Assembly (NCBI GenBank): GCA_009760855.2
Contig: WPIO01000012.1
Span: 722,501-786,500, forward strand
Source: Cristatella mucedo
Lineage: Eukaryota > Bryozoa > Phylactolaemata > Cristatellidae
Length of the DNA: 64,000 bases
Reading direction: 5' to 3'
The notes beneath the pieces are model-generated. The model did no database searches. It was not told where the DNA came from and was given only the letters and a program-made list of their open reading frames with translations. Below, in pieces: positions 54,713 through 64,000 of the stretch (position 1 is its first letter; every line of letters begins with the position of its first letter). The translations under genes were made by a program, and so were the position numbers.

Positions 54713-55116
54713 CCGATGCTGTAAATTGCTTGGCCGATTGACTCTGTGTATTGGCATTGACCGCAGAACTTAGATAGAGCAGCGTGTCAATCATGGAATC
54801 TTTAGAAACTTTAAGTCGATCAGCTCTTCCACATTTCGCTATTTCCATAACTAACCCAGTTGGTATTAGCAAAAGATGAAACGATAGATGTCTGAGCACC
54901 GCCCGGTTTGATACGCATAGTCCGTCAGGATTGCCCCTGGTTAGTGTCACTAAGTATATCATGCAGTTAGTGTTCAAATCCGGATTATGGTAGCATTTTG
55001 ATCAAATGCCGCACATTCTGCACAAAAAATGGCCCCAGGCCGCAGATTTTTGCAAGTATAGCCTTGAAGTAATTTTAACGTCGGTACCACTAGGCTAGGT
55101 AAATTAAAAAAATTTT

Positions 55117-55275
55117 CTGATTTAACAGCCTCATTTATATAGCAGCAGCAAAGCCGTGACGGCTCTCACTGCCGCTTGCAGTGAACGACAAAGAATTCCT
55201 TACAGCAGGACTCGAACCCACAATCGGAGTCAGGAAGAGCGTGCACCTTAGCCTTAGGCTAAGACCTAGAGGCGT
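55117..55275 (-). repeat. SINE-A copy
   Basis: 3' end CTGATTTAACAGCCTCATTT, body CACTGCCGCTTGCAGTGAAC, B box GGACTCGAACCCACAATC, diverged head. Confidence 0.8.
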
Positions 55276-55299
55276 GAATTGACAACGTAATCATTACTG

Positions 55300-56164
55300 C
55301 TATTCTCGGGTGTACTTTGCAAGCTCGGGTGCAAATGGACCTCTCGTTAGACGACCACATTAGTTCTACAAGCAAGTCTGCCTACTTTCAGTTACATAAC
55401 AATGTTAGAATTCGGGTTTGTTTAGATAAGGATACTACGTCTAAGTTGGTCAATGCATCTGTGACATGCCGTCTTGACTTCTGTAACTCACTGCTTACTG
55501 ACTTAACTGCAAAATCAGGCGCTTACAGGTGCTACAAAACTCTGCAGCTATTCTTGTTTGTCGTGTGCGACGCAGTTGCTACATCACACCACTTCTCGCC
55601 GACCTGCACTGGCTCCTAGTCAAGCAACGGATTGACTTCAAGGCTTTGTCGCTCACTTTTAGGTCACTTCATTCTTTGGCTCCAGCCTATCTCTTAGATC
55701 AACTCCCCCATCAGGCCAAGCATCGTATCACCCACTTTTCGGAATCCAACAGTTTACCACTACCTCATACAAACCTTAAATCCTTTGGAGACCGTGCATT
55801 TAGTTCGTATGCTCCCAAAGCCTGGAACTGCCTCCCGACTTGCATCAGAACATCCCCTGACTTGACCACATTTAAAAAGAACTATAAAACATCTATTTAG
55901 GACAGCATTTGGTGGGTACCTGTGACTCGTCCTTGATGTGCTTATGCGTGCTGACACTGTGCATGGTGCCACTAACCACACATGCATGCTGACCCTGTGC
56001 ATGTCACCCCTAATCTTGTTATTCATGTTGCTTATCAAGCATGATATTACTCACCATTCAATCGTGTTTCCCTTTGCAGCAAATGTAAAGCGCCTAGAAA
56101 GAGATTGAGTTCTCTGAGGGCGCTTTATCGAGAGCATTATTATTATTATTATTATTATTATTAT
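55300..56164 (+). mobile_element. CR1/L2-type LINE, best-preserved 3' copy
   Basis: Reads LDDHISSTSKSAYFQLHNNV, TCRLDFCNSLLTDLT, a frameshift near 55530, then [80 protein letters not shown], stop. The 3' UTR has repeated CATGCTGACCCTGTGCATGT units, then AAAGCGCCTAGAAAGAGATT, GAGTTCTCTGAGGGCGCTTT and an (ATT)n tail. The 5' truncation is typical of LINE insertion. Confidence 0.92.
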
Positions 56165-57876
56165 AACGAACTGGTCCCATCGAGTGGGATGCTGCAATGT
56201 ACGCCTTTGTTACTGACACACTACAGATGAAAAGTGTCATTGCTGAACACTAGTGAGACCATTCCAGTTGACTGATAATTCATGTCATTCACCAATAACG
56301 AGGTCGTGCCAAAGACGTTCAACCTGCAGCCCCTTTGCGAACCACATTTCTCGTTTGCTAGCTTATATTTTAACGACCCATCTAATCAGCCCCGGGACAG
56401 GATAGGCCTCTGCCAATGTTAGTGGTCGCATGACTCCCGGATTTTGGCACGGAGCTCAACGCTCAAGGCCTTCTTCTTACACAGAGATCGTAGCAGAGTC
56501 GGCGTTTCGCTCTGTGCCCTTTGTGATCCCCGAGTCGCCACGTCACCGCGAGCTAGCAACCGGCCCCTACTACTCCTTCGCTTCGCTATGGTAGTTACTC
56601 CTCCTGCTTCGAGGACAACAATGAGCCACAACAGTTGGCCATCGATCACAAGAGCTCCTTTGTTCATATTGACCCACAGTGCTGTGCGAGTAAACCGCGC
56701 CTACACAGGAAGCTGGATAGGGTGGGCACAATCAGCTGCATTACCTGTGCCACTGCTCAGGTGTTCACACCGGAGGATAGCCGAGGGAATCGCGTGAGAT
56801 TTTGCATTGTAAGTATAAGAGCGCTACCGGGTCCCTTATCGCCTAGGTCACCAGGCGTAGCATCGCGTCTACCAGTCAGTCTGACCCCGAGCGGGGCCCT
56901 CTCTCCGTAAGCACGAAGAACAGAAAAGGACGCTCATCTGCGCCATCCCCTTCTGCGCTGGAGCGCTGCAATTTGGAATTTGGTCAGAACGAGATTGGTT
57001 ACGTGCAAATCGTAGCCGCCAATTCTCTCAGTCATTTGCGTACACCCAATTGGCTCTTCCAATCCTCTTAGTCGTTTGGGTACACCCAATTGGCTATGTG
57101 GTAGGGTGTTCATTTTTCGCTCGACATCTGACTTCTGCATCCGTGCCCTCGTCGATCGCGTGGACAGCTCGACGGAGCGAGCAGGTGCGCTGCCTCTACC
57201 GCTGGCGAAAGCTAAGATAAGCCTCGCGGTTACACCTCGAGTGGTTCGGCAGAGCTTAGCGACGATCCGCACAGCTGTCAAGCGGCGCCTCGCCGCTCCT
57301 GGCCACGATTTTCGGAGTCAACTCAAAATTCCCGAATCACTTGACCTTGCTTTGCGCTGCAGCTCGGAGGTGGCACATGTAAGGAGAGGTGCGAATGCCC
57401 AGAATACTTTGCAACCAGCCTCGCACGTAACACCAAAAAAGGAACAATGGCGTCAGGGGCATGTGCTCAAAAACTCCCAGGGCACCGGCAGGATCTCCGG
57501 TGGCTAGTCGCTTGTGATAGATGTGAGCCGGCAGGCTCGGTCTGGGGGAGCGCTGTGCGGTTCTAAGGGGAATCGCACTGGTCCGTTTGTAGCATTCGGA
57601 CAGCATACCCACGCCGCACCCTTCAACCACGGAGGGGGTAAGAGCAGCCACCAAGACCAGCTGGAGGTCAGAAACGCCCGGAATACCCCAAATACCCAAG
57701 CTACAGCATACGTAAGGAGCGTAGAAAGTTCTCTTAGGTGGTTTTACAAATTTTTTATAATTCTTAAACTGCCATTTTCAATTACGGGGGAGAGCAGCTT
57801 TGAAGAGCAGGTGAAGGTCAGACATTGACACGTTAATACACGTGTATGGCGATACAAGTAACGTGCCGCCGAGATT
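56165..57876. other. No gene confirmed; a possible coding fragment at 56560-56760
   Basis: A plus-strand open frame carries CFEDNNEPQQLAIDHKSSFV and RKLDRVGTISCITCATAQ before a CAG|GTGTTC junction. The KLDR..GTISCITC segment faintly recalls the zinc ribbon of ELOF1, but the first CxxC is absent. At 57030-57100 a 39-base unit with CCAATTGG is repeated in tandem. Nothing else is recognised. Confidence 0.4.
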
Positions 57877-57998
57877 TGGCCCACGTGTTAAGTGCTCGCG
57901 TTTTACGACCAACCACGTGGGCTCGAGCCCTGCGGTATACTTAAACGCGCCTGGATAGAGATTAATTTCCCTTAGGGCACTATGCAAATAAAATATAT
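57877..57998 (+). repeat. SINE-B copy
   Basis: Head TTTGGCCCACGTGTTAAGTG, B box GTGGGCTCGAGCCC, tail CGCGCCTGGATAGAGATTAA and AGGGCACTATGCAAATAAAA. Confidence 0.82.
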
Positions 57999-57999
57999 A

Positions 58000-58934
58000 T
58001 ACATTTATCATTTCTTCGGGTTTGTTTGCAGCTTATTGTGATGCGCATTATATCGACACGTAGATCGGTTTGTCGTATTTAGACAAAAAATAGTGAAATT
58101 TAGAGCTAGCAATGGAGTAGCTAATAGCAGAGGCCAGCAGTCTAGCCAGACTTATTAGCAAATTACCCCGCGTTTGAGCTATTCCGATAGCATGGGCATT
58201 TGCATCAACACTGAACCAGTTCGTGACAAATAACTTGGTGAGTGACCAGCCTAGCGAATACCACACAATACCACGTAAATAGCTCCTACAGAAGCCTCTG
58301 CCATCATTAATTTATGGATTCCCCATCTATTTAAGGGCGTTTCTGCAGATATCAGCTGTGGCGGACGGAAGTGTTCAAGACATGAGCGATAGTTATACCT
58401 GTTTAGGGAGCACGCTGGGACAGTGCGATAGCCAGTCGGATAGTGCCTTCAGCACGAACGGAGCCCCCACTCGATGTCAGTTTGATAAGGGCTGCAAAAT
58501 TACCGTCCACCGTCTGCCTTCAGCCATGTTATAATTCGTTTGATTTGTCGTCCCTACCTGCGCATGTCTCCCGATCCGGTGTACAGTTTATTTTAAGCGG
58601 ACAAGAATGCCGAGGTCTTGCGACAGTCACAGAAAATCCAGCGGTTCAATTTTTAATTTTAGTAGCAGCATAATTTTCTGCACGTAATTCGGCTTCTTTG
58701 ACCTTTCCAAACTTTGAACGCGCGGTCTTAATGAAGACTCTGCTGTTAATTTCGAGTTGACAATGAAAGTTGGTTTTCCACCAATTGCTTTCAAATGAGG
58801 CTCATTCTCAGGTGTTGTGTGACCAGCGCGGTCTGTTGCCTCCGTCATTGGCAGGTTATGGATTATATTCTCCAAAGCTAGAAACCAATTCTCAGCGTGG
58901 CGATAATGGTTACATAGTCAACTGCGATCATTGC
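58000..58934. other. No feature recognised
   Basis: Unremarkable sequence between a SINE-B and a LINE fragment. No coding frame with family resemblance. Confidence 0.55.
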
Positions 58935-59245
58935 GCGCATTAGGCATGACATCCCCTGACTTGACCGCATTTAAAAAGAAATTTAAAACGCACCTATTTA
59001 TCACAGCATTTAGTGGGTCCCTGCGATTCGTCTTTTATGTGCTTTTGCATGCTGAAACGTGCATGCTGCCAGTAAACACACTTGCATGCTGATTCTGTGC
59101 ATGTCATCCCTAACCGCGTTATTCTTGTTGTTTATCGAGCATGCTAAAAATAACCATTCGATCGTGTTTCCTTTAAAGCGTCTAAAAAGAGATTGAGTTT
59201 TCTGAGGGCGTTTTATTAAGTGTGTTATTATTATTATTATTTTTA
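58935..59245 (+). mobile_element. CR1/L2-type LINE, 3' end fragment
   Basis: Starts in the last ORF2 codons (ATCCCCTGACTTGACCGCAT), then the 3' UTR with CATGCTGATTCTGTGCATGT, AAAGCGTCTAAAAAGAGATT, GAGTTTTCTGAGGGCGTTTT and an (ATT)n tail. Confidence 0.88.
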
Positions 59246-59249
59246 GATG

Positions 59250-59510
59250 ATCTTCTTTTTCTATCAGATAATTCTCCTCATCGGCAGTTGACGCTTTGAG
59301 AGACGCTGGGATTATCCCCTGCGGGGATTGAGGCTTGGCATTCCCTTGGTTTTGCTGTGGGACACTTATGAGCTGCTTCTTATGGCGGCTGAGTTTGAGC
59401 TTGATGAACCTCATTGGGCATGCAAATCCACTTTGTGGGAAGACATTGGAGTTGCTAGCAGCCACCGCTTGCTTATCTGATGACGAAATTGGAGAAAGGC
59501 AAGAATGCTA
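59250..59510 (-). other. Candidate coding exon or retro-fragment, unknown family
   Basis: On the minus strand, after a possible acceptor (CTGCTATTCCTAG), an open frame of about 85 codons reads SDKQAVAASNSNVFPQSGFA, CPMRFIKLKLSRHKKQLISV, PQQNQGNAKPQSPQGIIPAS and NYLIEKEDHLK up to the LINE tail at 59245. Composition looks like protein rather than noise. I do not recognise the family. Confidence 0.25.
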
Positions 59511-61264
59511 GGAATAGCAGGAAATTCGCTTTATGTCCTCGACTCACTGGCCACCGCCATTTATGCGATAGCTAGCCACGAGGACATGAATAAGCAATGC
59601 GAACACGATGTCATAATTTTAATAGCTCTAAGGTTACATTATCTAAAGAGCACTCAAACTGCGCATGCATGAAAGGCATCAATTTTATGCTTTTAGGCAA
59701 TCGGTTGGCGTCATAGTTAAATAGGGCTTCTGCATAGCCATTCATCACCTAGCTCAGTGTGCCTGTTTGCTCCAGTGACTGGAGATTTTTCAGCGGTCCT
59801 GAGCTGGAGAACTGCTTGGTACGCAAAGGTGTGCGGCATTTCTTTTTTTAAAGCACCGTTTGCCACTCGGTGCTTGAAAGTGCAGAGTACGGAGCGACCG
59901 GATGTCACGGAATGCAGCGGAACTAAGGGGGGGGCGGGGAAAAAGTTGGCTTCGAGCCGTAAATAGTCCAGTCACCCCTGCCAGAACAGCGCTCTAGCGA
60001 CTGAGCGCTATCGCGACTCTCTTCTCTCGATCACAACGCCGAAGAGCTTATTTACTGTCTTTTACGTTGGGCTGTGCGGCGGCGGCGGCGGCGGCGGGGC
60101 ACGGTGAGGTCATGCTGGCCTCACTCCAGTAGCTGGCCATTGGCTTCACTTAATGGTCTCGTGTGTCACGTCTGCTGCCCGTTACAGAACCTGTAGTCGT
60201 TACGATTATTTTCCCTACGCTTTTGTGCGGAGCGAGCCTTTTCTTTGTGCGCAGAGCTTCTCTTTAAGCGCTTGCTCCGTCAGTGCAATTTCTTCACTCT
60301 CATTGTGTCGGGCAGTTTAAGAAGGATCAGCTTGGACTTCAGCTTACTTTTGAGTGCATGTAGAGCGATTTACTTTCCTCGTGGCGCTGTACAAGACATG
60401 TTAATTATAACAATTATTGTAATTATTACTGCTGCGAGGTCGTGCGCCAGGATCGACGAGCTACCGCCGCAATTGTCGATGCTTGACCGATGCTTCGCAG
60501 TGGTCCTTCGCCCTCCTTGATGTCTCCATTTACCTTCATTATCTGCAATTTACAATGCACTCTGCATGCTTATTTTAAACCACCTTTAGCAACAAGCGAG
60601 AAAGCGCGAGCGATTGCGATAAGAAGGAGGGAATATCTTCGTGGCAGCCTACGCTTGGTGCGCTCCGACGTCCGGTAGTAGGCGTACTTGGACTCGCTGT
60701 ACGCTTCGGTATCGCTGGCAGACAGGCTGGCCTCTATTTGCTGCGCCGAATGTAAGTAGCCGTTAAAGCGACGGATGCCACTGACGCCATCTATACGCAC
60801 GCCGCAAACGACGCACGCATGCGGTCGCTGCAGCTGCTGTCGTTTGACCGCTGTTTAACCTCGACATTGTCGCCAAAATACTGGGGCCAGGGGTTGACCG
60901 CGCAATTTATTCATCTGCGCTCCACGGTTTTCCGAAACCTAAGTAGAGCACTGCGGCCGCGCCGCGTCGTGCTTCAGCTTCGGCTACGTCTAGGGGCACT
61001 AAGTGGCGAATCTATCTTGGCGAAGCATTGGAAGTTTAGACGTCGCAGCCGTATGCAATTAACTCGCGGACTTCCTGGTCTCGTCAGAATACTCTGCGTG
61101 CCAGACGCGCCTCGGCACAGATATAGATAGTCTCGTAGAGAGCCTTAGTGCATTTTCGAGAAATCGCTGAAACCGTCACCCGCGCAGAGTCCGCTTTTAG
61201 GAAAGCTCGATCTTTCCAAATTACCAGCCTTAAAGCCATTCCGTATGTTTATTCATTGCCGCCC
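59511..61264. other. No gene recognised; GCG triplet run at 60076
   Basis: Contains a short (GCG)n run at about 60076-60096 and moderately GC-rich sequence. Open frames on both strands lack motifs. Confidence 0.5.
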
Positions 61265-61265
61265 T

Positions 61266-61402
61266 GGTTTGGCTAAGGTGTAAGACTTTCGCCTTTAACG
61301 GCCAACCTCGGGGGCTCGAGGCCTGCTACATGTAATTACAGCATTTGAAGCGCCCGCGAAAAGATCAGGTTCTTTTAGAGCGATATACAAATAATATATA
61401 TA
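61266..61402 (+). repeat. SINE-B copy
   Basis: Head GTTTGGCTAAGGTGTAAGAC, B box GGGGGCTCGAGGCC, tail TGAAGCGCCCGCGAAAAGAT and TTAGAGCGATATACAAATAA, then a TA run. Confidence 0.75.
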
Positions 61403-62599
61403 TATATATTCTATAAAAAAAAAGTTTCGCAAGCACGTGTTGCCCCGTGCACCAAAATGTTTTCCGCTGGTAGTCAAACTTGGATTAAGACCGCTAAACA
61501 TTTCTTACACTTGACTAAGCTTTCACGTAAGTAACCTAAAATCTATCGCTGAACTATTATGGAAAAGCGTAACGTGTAAATCGAATGGCAGTAAAGTGTC
61601 TGGCCGTCTTAGCTTCCGGAGTAGCAGGTGCGTGTCAGTACCGCTGACATTATACAGGTCGGTCGTCACTGCTCATGAACGTTCCACGATCGCGTACAGT
61701 GGACGGTAAAATGAATGCACATGCAGCAGGGAGTGTGCATAGGATGGCAATAATAAAAGATCGGCAACTCGTGGACTGAGATTCCTCGCTTAGTTAAACT
61801 TGATTTATTCTGAGTGCATTAAACATGCGAAGTGTTTTAGACTATCTATAAAGCAAAACTATCTTGAGTGCACTCAGAATGTTTAGACTTCGGTTTTTCC
61901 CCATATTCGAAACGATTTTAGCGACACAATCAGCAGACTTTATTTTTAGCGACTTATTTTATTTATTATTATATTATATTATTATATTATTTATTATTAT
62001 ACTTTATTTTTAGCGACATGCATGATTTTGATTTGACTCATTTGGGCTAAACATCCAAAGAATATAAAGGGTGGCGCTAGGAAGATTAGATAATCTTTCG
62101 CATCCCATCTTTTATTGTGAGCTGAACCCAATTAGAATTAAATCGAATATGCGAGTTCTACCGGCTTATATACTGAGGGATACCCGTTATATGCTGAGGT
62201 GCAATGCGGGGTTGCGATACAAGATTTATCCTGTCAAAATACAGCAACCTCACCACCTCGTACTACATTGGATTTACTTTGACTATGAACGGTATTTGCA
62301 ATGTGAGCTAATCATTTATTTTTACCATATGTCCTTATACCCGCGATTGTCTTTATCTTCTCACGATAGTTGTAAGAATACTTGTATTTTAGCCGATATG
62401 TAGCTGCTTAAGGTGCCCAAATGCCGATGGATCCTCAGCGTGAAGCAGACGCGGGTTCGCCTACCTCTGAGCCGAGAGCTAAAGATCGAGGAGGCTTTCT
62501 CAGCCGTCTGCTGCTATGGTAAGAGCGCGTTCTTTTCGACGCCTCTTGAGCTATACTTCTTCCATCCACTTTGTCGTTATCGACTTGAAAATTACTTTC
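61403..62599. other. No gene recognised; AT-rich
   Basis: AT-rich with a TTATTA-type run at 61955-62010. A plus-strand frame of 110 codons at 62071-62403 has no motif. Confidence 0.5.
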
Positions 62600-63720
62600 A
62601 CGCAGCCGCGGAACCTGGCTCCCCTAGGACCGACCCGTCAGCACTGGATTTCCGTCCACGGAAATACCAAGGTTCGCCGCTGCCCTCCTTTGCGTAATTC
62701 CAAGTGTCGAGAAAAAAGTCGTCTACGCAGACCTCCTTCGCAGCACGCCTGGCGACGTCCGGCGGCGACACAGAAAAATGGCGACGCGGCAATGGATGAA
62801 AGCGGGCGCCGTGTAGCGGGCAGGGGCGGAGGGGGGGTTGGGAGGCGCAGGCACGCGCTCTGCGGCCGGTCTCACGCCGTAGACCGTGCGCTCTCAGCAG
62901 TGTTTATTTGCGGCCGCAGATGGCAGAAGTAATTGGCGGCCAACGCGGGTCTAGTCGCATCTAATTCCATTGACTCGCATGCACCGCCGATCATTGTCCG
63001 GCTGGCGTACGCAAACATCGCGATAACTTTGGAGTGCCGATCTGGAGTGCATGAGCGCGCGTCACCACCCCCCCTAGCCCCTCTTCGCTCCCGCCGGACC
63101 GCTCGCTCTCCGCTGGCTGCACCACGGCGCTGCAGCCGCCGCGGGCACTGCAAGTAGGCCCGGCCCGGCCCCCACCGGGGGGGGGGGGGGAATCTCGGCG
63201 CTCGATCGGTCGGCGTCCGCTCGCGCGGTGCCTCGGATGCCGAATGCCCAATGAATTGCCGCACTGCCGCAGGCGGCCCCCCCCCGCCCCCTACGGGCCA
63301 CCGGGCACGACGCGTACTCGGAGGCGGCCTGAGGCGTTCTTTAAGTGGCCCGCGTGCAATCAGCCGTGCGGGGGTGGAGAGGACGGAGCCTCGGTGCACT
63401 TGAGCTTGCTCGGTGCACTTACGGGCTTAGCCGAGCGACGGCAACCGACCCCTCGTGGCGGTGGAGGTGGCGTACGTTGGAGCCACAAATCGGGACGCGC
63501 GTCGCGTCGCGTCCGCTCCGCAATGCTTCCTGACGAATCGGGCAGCGAATTTTCGCGCATGCTCAGCTCTGGAGGATCGTGGACGCCCTCTAGCTTTGAG
63601 TTGGACCGCACGCGCGAGTCGGGAAGAGTCGCCGGTCGTAGTTTGATAATGGCGCTTGTTCCGTTCGCTCGGTCCCAAAAATGCCGCCGCCCGGCTGCAG
63701 GACGATGAAATGGGCGAGCA
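62600..63720. promoter_or_regulatory. GC-rich, CpG-rich block, possible promoter of a gene beyond the right edge
   Basis: Composition changes sharply to GC-rich with many CG dinucleotides, runs of 14 G at 63177-63190 and C at 63280-63286, and overlapping long open frames on both strands, as expected in stop-poor GC-rich DNA. No family is recognised in any frame. I infer a CpG-island-like promoter or first-exon region. Confidence 0.4.
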
Positions 63721-64000
63721 GACGTTAGCCTAACGGGACATTTGCCACTAATATGCCGGAAGCTGTCAATAAAAGGGGTTTCCGTTACTTTTTACTTGCA
63801 CAGTGGACCCATGCGATACTAGAGAGCATTCGTAAATGGGATTCAATAGCGGAACTCCGTGCCCGCATTCTAGTTAGGAAGCTCAGGTAGGTTATAAGGT
63901 CAGCGGCGAACGCGTGGGAGACGTCCGTCGGAGCCGTCGTAAATTAATTATGGGAGCGTTCGATCGAAGATGGTAGGAACGCGACCGACGAGCGAGCGTA

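Noticed and set aside
62516-63708. Long overlapping open frames on both strands in the GC-rich end
   Set aside because: GC-rich DNA has few stop codons; frames overlap on both strands and none has a known motif.

Overview
This window is nuclear DNA from an animal, most likely an invertebrate. It has spliced genes with GT/AG introns of 80 bp to about 6 kb, dense tRNA-derived SINEs and LINE fragments, DNA-transposon remnants and long microsatellites. Nothing bacterial or viral stands out. I cannot name the phylum from the sequence.

Three conserved genes were reconstructed by reading exons, checking splice sites and checking codon phase. (1) NUFIP1 on the minus strand starts at 27061 and is followed to 3506; two internal exons and the C-terminal end were not found. 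(2) ANKRD42 on the plus strand (27325-38666) is complete in 12 coding exons (528 codons plus stop). (3) NCBP2/CBP20 on the minus strand (51131-38877) is complete in 4 exons (161 codons plus stop).

Layout: NUFIP1 and ANKRD42 are head-to-head with 263 bp between start codons, and a CCAAT box and an ETS-type site lie in the gap. ANKRD42 and NCBP2 are tail-to-tail with 210 bp between stop codons. All three encode housekeeping-type proteins (snoRNP assembly, an ankyrin scaffold, nuclear cap binding). Their introns hold a Tc1-like remnant, a hAT remnant, about 18 fragments of one CR1/L2-type LINE, 11 copies of a tRNA-like SINE (called SINE-A here), 5 copies of a second tRNA-like SINE (SINE-B), and three copies of an unclassified repeat of about 450 bp.

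From 51132 to 64000 there is the NCBP2 promoter, then about 12.5 kb without a recognisable gene: an AGACAG satellite, more LINE and SINE copies, and a GC-rich block at 62600-63720 that may be the promoter of a gene beyond the right edge.

The points most worth a second look are: SINE-B and the LINE share the same 3' hairpin tail; complementary (CT)n and (GA)n tracts flank ANKRD42 exons 4-7; ANKRD42 has a 90-bp intron with no stop codon and a 7-base first coding segment; the unclassified repeat forms a large inverted pair; and the hAT transposase is broken by an inverted copy of part of itself.
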